Shown: positions 34,992 to 46,451 of the stretch, piece after piece
How positions within the stretch are numbered: the first letter of the stretch is position 1
Layout: each line of letters starts with the position of its first letter
Assembly: GCA_025677815.1 (NCBI GenBank)
Contig: JAIXMP010000011.1
Span: 1,054,001-1,118,000 of the forward strand
Direction of reading: 5' to 3'
Length of the DNA: 64,000 nucleotides
Source of the DNA: Phascolomyces articulosus
Lineage: Eukaryota > Mucoromycota > Mucoromycetes > Mucorales > Lichtheimiaceae
Notes under the pieces: model-generated
The model's database searches: none
Seen by the model: the letters and a program-made list of their open reading frames with translations, nothing else
Told to the model about the DNA's origin: nothing
Program-made: the position numbers and the translations under genes

Positions 34992-36986
34992 TTATGAGGC
35001 ATAACAGCGTCGTTTGCTACTTTTACTACGAGACAAAATGATGTCAAATGCCCTATCTTCTAAGGTTTTTTGTTTTCTTGAACTTTCTTGGATAGGTATA
35101 GTACTTTTACGAAGACACCAATTATCGAAACAGTCAAGAATAGCGAACAGTTCATCCAAGTATCCAATAAAACCTTGTAATGATTGTAATGATGAAGGTA
35201 TTTCAATGGTACAAATTTCGAACATAGGGTACATTCCATCACATAATAAAGTAGTAATATAAAAGCTCATATTGAGTCCTATAGGTAGAAATATGTATAA
35301 GCATTGGTTAATTGCCGAGAAAAATCTTTTAATTTCAAATCATTCGTTCTGTTTATATATAGTTACCATTTACTTGTACACCAAGACAACCACGATTACC
35401 AGACACATCCAACGAATTCTTCGAAAGAACTCCAATGCGTGCCAAATCTTTAGATATAGCATATTTGTTTTTTGATTCTTTGATACTTTTGACCTCCACA
35501 TACCCCAACGTTGGTCCGAAGAATCGACCATCCAATTTCGTTACTACACTATCAGGTCTTCGTTTTGAAATCATTCCCGAACCATTCTTAGCTTCTTCGT
35601 TCATAACACTTGTCCTATATATAGGATTACATATAATTATATTTTATAAGTATTCGCCGTCGACATGCATTTATTGATACGACTTTAGATAAAAATTACC
35701 ATCGGAAAAGAATATTATGTTCGGGGTCATCAAAGAGACCAGAGAGTATTGGGTCGATAAATCTTTGACACAGTTCAAATTCTTGAACTTCGTCCTTTAA
35801 TTGATGTGTTGGGAGTTTTTCAATCCTGTAATGAAAGAGGAAAATGATCAAATATATATTTAGTTTTTGCCATTCCTCATAAATATCTGATCAATGAAGT
35901 ATCGGACTACTTACAGCTTAGCAACACATTTCATAAGCTTATTCAGGTTCTTGAGTGATGCCAAGAGGGGTAATTGTGGTGGTTGGTGTTGTGAAGACGA
36001 GGACGTTTGTTGCGATGATGACATAATCTGCGATGAAGATGATGATGGATCAATTGAAGATCGTGGTGGTACATTTATGACTTTTGGCATATGAGGTAGG
36101 TTTTGTGAATTTGATGATGATGATGATAATGATAAGGTATAAATTCTCACCATTCCTTCGGTTCTTGTGACCAATCCATTTTTGATATCCTAAATAAAAA
36201 ATTAAGAAGAGGGATAAAGTTAATTATCACATCCTAACTCATCTGGAATGTTGTATCCAACAACTACCATATACCTTTACGACATCGGAGATAATACTTG
36301 CTCCGTCCACCTTTCTTTTAATATATGCACCAGTTTCAAATCGCTTGGCTTGATCATCATATAATTCTTTCAATTTGTCTTCTGTAAAAATACCAATTAA
36401 ATCTGGACCCCACTTTTTATTCTGGACTAGTAATATCGACGATAAGGAACTAAATAGAAAAGTGTTAATACGTCAGTATTTTTTCTCTTCTCTTCTCGCT
36501 TATCTTTGTTTTCTCCACTCGATATGGCTTATTTTTACTTACAGAATATTTGAAACATTCGATTCAATGTAATGGGTATCAAAGTTACTTAATGATGCAA
36601 CTTGAAAAGCATAAAAAGCGACCGACACATCGTAGTTGTTGATAACATAACGATCACTTGGGGAAGACATGGAAATGTTCAAATTGATTTGATACTTTTC
36701 GGTTGCTGGTGTGTGCTGTTCTTCTAAGTTATCAATTTGGGACGAAGAAGAGGCAGTAGCGCAATCATTTGCTGCTGTTTCACTATTTGTTGCTGTTTCA
36801 TCATTGGTAGTCGATGCATGTCGTCTTTGATGGTTTTCTCTAACAATTGTAAAAGTACAAGCTGGGAACAGATATATAAATATTATTGCTATTTACTATT
36901 GTTCATAATTTACCATTGTTTATATCTTACTTTTTAACCTCCTGCTGCATCACGCGCAACATAAGATCTGCACTGATAGAACTCAT
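34992..36986 (-). CDS. Unknown protein with PD-(D/E)XK-like signature
   Basis: Multi-exon gene from Met 36986 (MSSISADLMLRVMQQEVK) to a stop at 34992. Exons in order: CTFTIVRENHQRRHAS with a Ser/Thr/Ala-rich stretch; INLNISMSSPSDRYVINNY; NKKWGPDLIGIFTEDKLKEL; YIKRKVDGASIISDVVK; a Ser-rich linker; LRIEKLPTHQLKDEVQEFEL; CQRFIDPILSGLFDDPEHN; SKRRPDSVVTKLDGRFFG; GYVEVKSIKESKNKYAISKD; GNRGCLGVQVNG; SFYITTLLCDGMYPMFE; and SLQGFIGYLDELFAILDCF. The PD...(17-18 residues)...EVK spacing (Asp codon near 35551, Glu 35494, Lys 35488) is that of the PD-(D/E)XK nuclease fold. From memory, related proteins of unknown role are multiplied in Mucoromycota genomes. The nuclease idea is an inference, and I see no break in the frame. 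Confidence 0.65.
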
Positions 36987-37050
36987 ATTCTTAAGAATCA
37001 TTATACTTTGTAATGCATAGGAGTCTTTTGTTAATCTCTACCAATATCAC

Positions 37051-37194
37051 CATAAAAAAATAATCCTGTAGAATACTGTGAAAAACTTTTAAAATACTGT
37101 GAAAAGCTCTAATTCACAGTATTTTACAGGATTGTAGAATTAGATTTAACAGTATTTCACAGTATTTTTCAGGATCCGCAGGATTTTTTTTATG
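37051..37194. mobile_element. Foldback repeat / MITE-like element
   Basis: Outer arms CATAAAAAAATAATCCTG and, reversed on the right, CATAAAAAAAATCCTG enclose further copies of ATACTGTGAAA (two forward, near 37073 and 37094) and its complement TTTCACAGTATT (near 37112 and 37155). The whole unit can fold into a nested hairpin. It has no coding capacity. Confidence 0.6.
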
Positions 37195-40020
37195 ATGTAT
37201 ATATAAAGTAAAAAAAAAGAAAAAAAAATATTATATTTATGTTATTGCTACTTGTTTAACATCACTATTACTTTTAACCTACTATTTGTTCAACCATAGC
37301 ATACAAACGAATCCAATAGTCGTCTTCAAAGTCAATCCTAAAGTTGGAAACAACCAAATCAACATATCAACCCAATCATTCCAACATAATCCTATTAATA
37401 AACAAGTTATTACCTTGCACAGCGATTTGTTTTGTTGTTATAATGGGAGCTCCACATGTCTTTAAATCGTTTTTTCCACACTGAAAAGAGATTCTTTGGA
37501 TCATTGCTGCTTGTGGTTGAAGACCAAATCACCATATTATCCTTATTGTCTCGTATAAAACCCTCAAATTTGGGAGAAGTGACACGGTTAAAGAAAGAAT
37601 CTAGCTCATCATACTGTAACTAAAATTCCACTTCACCAAATATCTTATTATTCTCTCTATTATTATTTCCCCATATATTCACCATTCTCTCTTATCCCTC
37701 ATATTACCATTTTGTAGATCCATATCATGTGGATCATCCAATTATTTGTTATTCCCCTATTTAGTATTATCACACCTTCTTATTATTATACATATTCTTA
37801 TTATCTTATACTGCGCAACATCTTTTAGTAACTGCGGTTACAAGATCAATTGATCTGTCAAATCAATAACAGTTACTGCGCAACTATTTCAAAAACATAT
37901 AAATACCCTTCAATTTTTGATTCAATAAATCTTTACCATATATTTACCTTATATTTACCTTTAAAATTGAATTATATTTTGGTCACTCAACGCCCACACG
38001 ATTGGCTTGTTTTAATTTCATATTATTCATTTCAGACTTATAAACTAAGAGACTTATCATAACATATATAACAAAACTGTTATTATTATTCTATTGAATT
38101 GATCCAAGACATCGATTCTCCTTTATATTCTTGATTATATTAAGACATAACGTTTTCATAATATCCCTGAGCCAGATCTGCTTACATATAAAAGCATTAT
38201 AACATCAAATATTATCTAAAACCTTTCTCCTTATAAATAATTATCTCAAACTACCGTTCACAATAAACGATATTATTGTTGGTGCTCACTAAATCATAAC
38301 CGAAACCTATCATAACCTATCTCTATACACACTTTTAATAAGTACAGACCTAAAGGTTACAATACCCAGGATATTTAAGCATGGTAACTTTAAAATCAAG
38401 ATATGGAAAAGAAAGAATAGGGTTTACTGCATAAAAATGTCGCTGGATTTGATTTTTAAACTTTCCAGGTATGGTAGGAGGATCTGGCAATTTTGAAATT
38501 TCATTGCGGTAGAGACATCATCCATAGATTCTTCTGTCAGAGACAAAAATAGCCATGCATCATCATACTATTAGCATTCGCCTTAAACTCAAATATCGAC
38601 ATTTTACAAGCAATCTAGTAGCCGATTAGCTCAGTTTCATTTATATATATATGTCTATATTATTCCTGTATGCAGCCATTTCAAAAGTATGAATAAATCA
38701 AATAACGGAATGTCACTCGGTTTATCGTCTTATATAATAAATTATATTCACAAAAGAAAGGAAGGGCAAGAGAAAAAAGAGACACACCATCAACCAACTG
38801 ATCTTCGAGCCACCTATAATAAACAATAACGAAAAAAAAAGTCGGTGAGTCAACATACAAAAACACAACAGATGGCCATAATTGTCCACTTACAATATCC
38901 ACCAAAGGCCATTCGCTCATTCGACATACGCAACTAATGGAGCTCTACTACCCGTAATACGGAAATGATCAGAATTCTTCATGTTCACTCGGAACAACTG
39001 AAGGACCGTCAGACGGACCAAGCAGAGTCCCTCGTCAGCACCCTAGTAAATAGCAAGAAAGAAAGAGTGAGCAAATCAAAACGGGGAATGCGTAAATTTT
39101 TATGGGGAGAAATAATGTTCAAAAGTATGATAACAAATCTTATTTGTCCAATTAGATTGGTCTAATTAAAAAAAAGTGCAAACAGTAGATATTCAGTTGT
39201 AAAACTTCAATAGGTCGTTTTCAAAGTAGAGTAGTAGGTTATGCTGAAAGTTGGTTTTACTTACAAGGAAGGTCATTAATTATGGAAAAGGATGAGTAAG
39301 GTTTCTTTTTTTTTTGTAAAAAACTAAAGAGTCATTTTAATTTAATCACAAATCGGGAATCAATAGAGGTATGAATAAGTTGAAATAGAAAAAGAAAAAG
39401 GAATACTAGATGTGGAAGTGAAGACGAAAGATAAATGAGAAAAAAGTAATAAGAAGAACCTAAAATAAAAAATTTTCTGACCCGTCTCTAATCATTACAA
39501 CAAAAAACTAATTTTGAAGAACCTCTTCGATTTTCCTACTTTAGTTGTATTCCTTCCACCCTCACTTTATTTTTCTAAATTATCATATTGAATGTTGAAA
39601 ATCCTCACTGGTCAAACAATAATTACACTAAAGCACCAAGAATTAGATTGATCTCTGAAATCTTATATCTGATGGTACTAAAAATTGGATTTTCTCTTCC
39701 GAATTTTTATATTCTTAAACGCAAAACACTTTATTTCCATCGCTCTTTTTTTTTTTTATCGTCCTTTCTTTTCTCTTTATATTTTTGTTCTCCATCAACG
39801 TCTTTTTTTTTTCTTATTCTTCATCAATCAAACTTTTTGTATATCATGAAACAACATTGAATAAACAGCGAAAACAAGGTAATCATCATCAAATTATTCT
39901 GTTAGGCTATATTCTTAATTTTTTTTCTCCAAAAAATGAAAACTCCAAAAAAGAAATATACATTATATTATGTACATTACCTATTGCCGCAACCAATGAT
40001 CACTAAATGTAAAGGATACT
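37195..40020. other. Long accessory spacer, no intact gene
   Basis: About 2.8 kb of AT-rich DNA. TACTGCGCAAC occurs twice (about 37808 and 37873) close to a CAGTTACTG/AGTAACTG inverted pair, which may mark a decayed element. 38240-38300 has an LTR-end-like look (AATAAACGATATTATTG then TTGGTGCTCAC), but no partner repeat was found. Short open frames are not supported. Confidence 0.4.
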
Positions 40021-41701
40021 ACACAGTATCGACGTGATGCCACTGCGGGAGAATATCGACCCACATACCTCATTCGTGTTTCAGACTGGAAGAAAGTCCC
40101 AGGCAAACAAGTAGAAACTGGTTATTGTGCCCTCTCCTATGTTTGGGAACAATCTGGAGATGTTGTACAAAAAGAAAACGGTGAATATGACTGCATCGAC
40201 AATGAAGGACGTTGTATTGTTGAAGGATATGATATGAACAAAGGGGACATTACCACCATGACACTTACAGAAGAAGAAAAGTACGAAGTCCAGTTTTTAC
40301 CATCCACTACGAGCAAGGCTACTATAAAACATGTGGCATACAAAGAGCTTCTTCAACAAATCTGCAAAGATTTCGAAATTGAATATTTGTGGTACGATAA
40401 AATATGCATTGATCAATCTGACGATGAAAACAAACTACGAGAAATCAAACAAATGCATAAGATCTACAGCAATGCGTGTTATACTGTGGCTATTGTACCT
40501 GAAGTCCATATTCATGATCCAAAAGTTATTAATACTATCATCCCAATAAATAACGACACAGAAGCAAGCTTAAGAGCTTGGATTGATATGGCACAAAAAT
40601 CACTTTGGTGGAAACGAAGTTGGACATTAGAAGAAACAATGTATTTTAGTGATTGGGATGGACACTCATTTTTGGCAACACAGCTTTCACACATGTGACA
40701 TACCTATGACATATGATCAATTTTCAGATTGGATGCTTGATTTTGCTAACCAACAACGAGGAGGAAGTGTCAATCAAGCACTTAGTGAAGCCCATTTTCG
40801 AACGAGTTCAAAGGAACATGACAAAATTTTTTCTTTGGCCAACATTTTCCCTGATATGTTTAAATATATGGAAATCAACAATAAAATCGATATTAAAACA
40901 ACCGTCAATCACTTTTATCGGACCATTGCAACACATGACCTATCCATTCTCTGTTTTGGTTCGAATCTCTTTTACAATAGTCGAGAAATTGGTGTCTATA
41001 CAATGAAGAATCACAATCTACCTTCATGGATTGGTGTTTCTGGGTGCCATCTCGGTGATCGTGTTACCACCACAACCACATGGCTTCAATCCCAGCATTC
41101 TATCTGTGATGATATGCTTCTTTACATTTCAACTGAATATTACAAGACACTATCGGTTGTACCGTTTGATTGTGGATGCTTCTCACCTTTATCTTACGAT
41201 GAACAACAATGGAACCAGAAGATTTATAAATTTGAAAAGCGGTGGATGGTGAAAGGTCTATCGATTCCAGTCGAAGAGGATACTGCTTTAATAGATTGGG
41301 CAATTAAAATGATAAGTATTTCAAGCTGTTATGCCACTCATTATTATCAACCACAAGATGCTCCCGTCATGCAAGCAAGACCACTCTCATTGACTGAAGA
41401 TTGTGATGAATGCATCATTTTGCCTATTTTACTCAAATCCTATAGTTTAATTGCTGAGAGGAGAGAGGAATCACCATCATTACACTTTTCTACTGGTTAT
41501 ACATATCACTATTTCCTCCCTGTTATCAAGATATACGTGGATGCTGCAAACGGCACAAAAGAATGGTACAAGGCCATTGGTATTTATTTTCTTGGGGGTG
41601 CGTTCCACAAGGATCATATTTCTGATGGTCCATATGAAATTTTAATATCGATTTTTGGAGATGATGACCATAGTGAAGCAAAAGAGTTTATTATTCAATA
41701 G
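40021..41701 (+). pseudogene. HET-domain-like protein gene with frameshift
   Basis: The first frame (to the stop near 40696) has the three blocks of the HET domain: VETGYCALSYVWEQSG, then EYLWYDKICIDQSDDENKLR with IYSNACYTVAIV, then SLWWKRSWTLEETMYF. In fungi, HET domains act in self/non-self cell death. The remainder continues in another frame from about 40690 (CDIPMTYDQFSDWMLDFANQ) to a stop at 41701, with LSEAHFRTSSKEHDKIFSLA and other soluble-protein text, about 330 residues. No intron fits the switch, so a one-base indel near 40680-40695 is the simplest reading. It could be a sequencing error, because both halves are otherwise clean. The 5' end is unclear: a stop lies just upstream of 40010 in this frame, so an upstream exon or alternative start is missing. 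Confidence 0.75.
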
Positions 41702-43279
41702 AGTTTTTTTTTTATTTAAAAACAAACAAAATGTAAATATCATAATAAACATATTATTACCTTCTGTTGTACTATCAAAGAAGACAAAGGGATAATGACA
41801 GTGAATAAGTGCAGATTAGATAATTAAGTAACAAGTAGCCAACACTTGATTTGTTTATAGATTCGTGGATTGTCTGGTTGAGTATATACATGTAAAAGGT
41901 TACGCTGATAGTGTTTTATACCATATACGCTGTTAATATATATAATATTCTAATTTACATGTCTATTTTTACATTTTATCCTATCATCTCTTATTACGTA
42001 CAACATCATGTATCTAATATATATATATATATTTGAAAAAGTAGCCAACAAATTATAAGAAGTTTTATTACTATCATAAAAACAATAAGAAAAATAATAG
42101 GAAAGAAAAATGATTTATACGTACATAATAATAATAATAATAAATAGCATCAGAGAAAGGCAGGAGACGAATTATTAGTATATATAAAAATATAGCGGTT
42201 CCTTTAGACTCTATAGTATTATGCTATATTAAAATAAAGTATTGGTAAAAAGAAGACCATCACCAGGAGGATGACACAGTAAAGATACGAACATCTTCAT
42301 TTACTATTAATATTATTAGCACACATAAACGTATACTGTGAACAAATAAAAAGAATGCACTACGTAGCATCCTTTTTTATGATATGAATATAGGTATGAT
42401 GGCGTTCTTTCTTCCAAGATAATTGTTCTTATTTTAGAATCGTAGATAAGTTAACTCTACTTTTTATAATATGAAATTTTTTCATTTTCTGCATGTGCTG
42501 CATAATTGCCGTGAGAGTAGTAAGTTTATAGAATAGCGATACGTGCCAAACAATTGAAAGAATAGTGTTTGAATCGTGTCGCGCATACCTGTACGAAGGA
42601 AGTAGAATAAGACATAATCACTACTACTACTACAACTACTACTGTTTATGTAAAAATACATTGTTCGACCTAGTCAATATTATTAAAGTAACATGGTATT
42701 TACGATTTACGTACGTTTGCTTTCTTACAAAAAAGGAAATAATCCGCTAACAATAAATCTATATTACTGTACGTATTCCCAAAACACCTGTACAACAATG
42801 GATCCCCAACACAAATATACAGCATTGAGTTCCCAAAATTATTATCCAGCCTGAAACAACATGTGGTGGAGGGGTCAAAGGGAGTTTGTCCTCTTTGTGA
42901 CGGAAGCCGTAGGTCTCACTAATAGTTATTAAAATAGTTTATTACTAATGTATGTTTTCATTATGGTACCACAATATATTATAACAAGCAATATTAAAAA
43001 AAAGGGAAAAAGGTTGAACATATATACTTACGATTCAGCACTATCGTTCCCAATAATTAACTATTACAGTTAAATTGGAAAGTGATGATACCTTTTAAAA
43101 TAACAAGAAATGGTTATGTAAATTGTACCTGACATACCGTGTAACAATTGATCGTAGATTATTCCCCAGGACCCTAGATTTCATGGATTCATTATTCTAC
43201 ATTGGTAGAAGAATAATCAATGATTACGTACATTTGCACGATCTGCCATTTCATTAAATTATGTATTTTCTATACTATT
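41702..43279. other. Intergenic upstream of P450 copy 3
   Basis: AT-rich, no gene. Bases 42682-42741 resemble 31907-31960 downstream of copy 2. Confidence 0.5.
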
Positions 43280-44035
43280 ATAATATGCCATGAGAATATA
43301 AATATACTTTTACATGCTATGTGAATGGCTGTTGCTTCTATTCTACATAACGTAAGAGGATTTTTGAACCAATTCAAAAGAGATATGAACGTTTTAAGTA
43401 TATAAAACATTGTATGACGGTCTTTTTGATTGTACCAAGTTTATGACATACACTCCATACACATGTGTTAAAGTATATACAGTGCTTCCGCTATCAATTG
43501 GACATTTTTTTTAAAAAAAATTCAGACCAATATTTTCAAAAAAAATTGTCCAATTGATAGTGGAAGCACTGTAAAGCAGCAAATTATTTGACAAGGAGAA
43601 TGATTCCACCACTATATAATTAAGAAGGTAAATAAAAAATTACATAAGTATATGATAAATGTATGGTACTCATTAAACAAAATGACTGATCGAATTAAAT
43701 ATTCACGAGGAAAAAAACGTTCAATAATTATTCTCCATAATATATCAAAAGTAATATTGAAGATGAATTGGACGGATATGGTGACAGCAAAAAAGTAAAT
43801 AAGAAAGAGCCTATTTATATAGAGCTGTGAATTTGGTAAATATGGAGCGAGTAATAACTTACCAAATAAAGTCAATAATGGCTTACAGAATCCCGAACAA
43901 TACTTTTGTGCGGGACACATTCTTTAAAAAATTTATATATCAAAAAATAATTTATATAAAAAAAGTCCAACTCTTTTTTTTTTCTTTCCTTCCTCCGCAT
44001 TTTTCTTTTTATCACGCAAAATATATTCAAACAAA
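43280..44035 (+). repeat. Duplicated upstream region of P450 copy 3
   Basis: Counterpart of 28540-29181, but interrupted by the 92-nt inverted-repeat element at 43480-43571. The frame seen in the copy 2 version is broken here by small indels. Confidence 0.7.
43480..43571. mobile_element. 92-nt Tc1/mariner-type MITE
   Basis: It begins CAGTGCTTCCGCTATCAA and ends with the complement (CAGTGCTTCCACTATCAA read on the other strand). The arms are about 34 nt with one mismatch in the first 25, separated by a short A/T-rich loop. It is flanked by TA on both sides, the target duplication of Tc1/mariner elements, whose ends typically start CAGTG. The duplicated region upstream of copy 2 lacks it (about 28730), showing insertion after duplication. 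Confidence 0.85.
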
Positions 44036-46451
44036 ATGTCATTTTCCACTGATGCTTTATCTATTGCACGTACATTAGCCATTGCAGGTGCAGCCACGGT
44101 TGGATTGTTATCCATCAAATACCATGACCGTGCTTTATTTACCGAAAAGCGTGAAGGTATCCCTTTTGCTCCAGGTGCACCTCTTGTGGGTGGATTAATT
44201 CATCAATTAAAGAGTAAAGATGTGTTTTTGGATAATTTTTTGGATCTCATGCAAAAACATGATACCATGACAATGTAAGGGTTGTTTTGTTTATAACTCA
44301 TCCTCTCGAATTTTTTTTTTCTGGACGATAATGTACTAATTTACCATAATTATAAAAAATAATAGCTACACCACAGCGCTTGGTCTTCTTCCGTCGATCA
44401 TGACCATCGATGCTAATAATGTTGAATATGTATTGAAGAGTAAGTAAGACATTGAAGCGTAAGTCTATTATTTTGCATGTTTTAATTAATCTGCTAAAAA
44501 AACAATAGCCAATTTCTCGAATTATGTAAAGGGTCCACAAATGCTGTAAGTGTTTCATTGTTTATATGTGTCTGTCTCGTGCTCCGAATTTATCAAAGTT
44601 TTTGTTTCCTTTTTAGGGATGCTATGGGAGATTTATTTGGCCATGGCATTTTTGTTGCAAGTAAGTCAGCCATTATGTATAAATGATTCATAAAAAATAA
44701 AAGAAAAGGGTTATTCTTATTAGAATATTTACAAATTATAGACGGAAGTCAATGGAAATGGCAACGCAAGGCCGCCAGTTTGATCTTTAACGTTGTCAAT
44801 TTCCGAGATTATTTCACCGGTACGTTTGATAATAATGACACAATTCTATATTGTGTCTTTTTATAATTACTACTAAAAAATATGTCACACTACGTATATG
44901 CTAACCTTTTTCTTTCAACAATTTATAGAGTATGTTGTGTTCTATATTGCATTATCTAGTATACAAATAGTTTATTAAGAAATACCAACCTCTTGTCTTA
45001 TTTCTGTTTTTTTTAAAAAAAGGGTATTTATCAAGGAAGTCGATCTCATGTCCACACGAATTTTTGACAAAAAGGCAGAGAGTGGCAAACCTGTTGATTT
45101 CCATGACGTCATTTATAAATTTACTTTGGATTCCTTTGTCCTTATTGGTTTTGGTAAACAATTGAACGCTTTACTTAGCAAAGACAAAGTGCCATTTGCT
45201 GCCTCTTTTGATATCTGTCAAAGTAACTGTTTTGAACGATTCGTCGATCCATTTACCAATTTGCGTGATATGCTTAAACCGATATTACATCCTGGATCCC
45301 TTCGTATCAAGCAACATTTGGAAATTATTGACGATTTCGCTTATACCTTGATTCGTGAACGTCGTGAACAAATGAAGAGTGGAGGAGACTTCAAGGATCT
45401 TTTGTCTCGTTTCATGAATGCCAAGAATGAAAACAATGAAACATTATCGGATAAAGAATTACGTGATACCGTATTGAATTTCATCATTGGTAAGTAATGC
45501 GCATATGTATATATTATGATCGTCGTACGGATGACACGTAAAAAGGATTGTTAGTAATTCAATATATCTACTATACCTGTAGCTGGTCGTGACACAACCG
45601 CTCAAGCTTTGAGTTGGACATTTTATAATTTAATGTTGCATCCTCGAATCGAAGCAAAATTACTCGATGAAATCAAGGAACATATTCCAGGTGATGTTCA
45701 ATCATTGGATGCACCTGAAGTCTATGAAATTATTAAGAAAATGACTTATGCTCATGCAGTGTATGTATAATACAATATAGTAATGGTTTTCTCTCTGTAG
45801 AATATATGTTTACTAACTAAAATATGTAATTATTTTATATAGATTCTATGAGGCAAGTTTCTTGATGATAGAATTGGCTAGGAATAATAAAAAGAGAAAA
45901 TAGCATATACTTATACATATATATTTATAGGTACTTCGCCTTTATCCTTCAGTTCCCTCTAATGTCAAGGTTGCTTTGGAAGACGATGTATTCCCAGATG
46001 GAACACCTATCAAAAAGGGAGACAGTATTTCTTGGTCACCTTATAGTATGGGTAGATCTGAAAAGATTTGGGGATCGGATGCCAAGTCATTCAAACCTGA
46101 ACGATGGTTATCTGAAGACGGTGAATTAAAACGCGAATCTGCAGGCCAATGGCCAGCCTTCCATGCTGGTCCACGCATTTGTAAGTTCATACTTTGTATA
46201 TTGATGTTTATTATTTTTTTTATTCTTCTTGAAATGTGTTTTTGCCGCTGATAATAATAACTGATATATATTTTTAATAAAAAAAAATAGGTCTTGGACA
46301 AAATTTAGCTACACTTGAAGCATTGATTGCCATTGTGATGTTATTGAAACGATATAAATTTTCTCTTGTTCCTTCACAAACCATTACCTATGATCTCTCA
46401 TTGACTCATCCAATGAGATATGGTATGCAAGTATTCATTGAGCGACGTTAA
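44036..46451 (+). CDS. Cytochrome P450, copy 3
   Basis: Closest to copy 2. Exons: 44036-44274, 44366-44439, 44509-44545, 44617-44660, 44742-44819, 44929, 45023-45489, 45583-45760, 45843-45852, 45931-46180, 46291-46451. Total 1539 nt, 512 residues. Haem loop FHAGPRICLGQN, I-helix AGRDTTAQALSW, ExxR FYEVLRLYPSVP and anchor TLAIAGAATVGLLSI are intact. It differs from copy 2 at a few residues, such as GDSISWSPYSMGRSEK in exon 10 and a final GMQVFIERR. Introns 3-6 are almost identical to copy 2, so the pair is recent. The 3' flank is unlike the other two copies. The single-base exon is at 44929, and intron 9 uses a GCAAGT donor. Confidence 0.93.

Noticed and set aside
38230..38310. Possible solo LTR end
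   Set aside because: It looks like an LTR 3' end with a primer-site-like TTGGTGCTCAC, but no second repeat copy or TG...CA boundary could be paired within the window.
38681..38920. Minus-strand ORF beginning MSEWPLVDIVSGQLW
   Set aside because: There is a GTAAGT donor after the ninth codon and an acceptor later, but the joined frame stops soon. No recognisable protein results.
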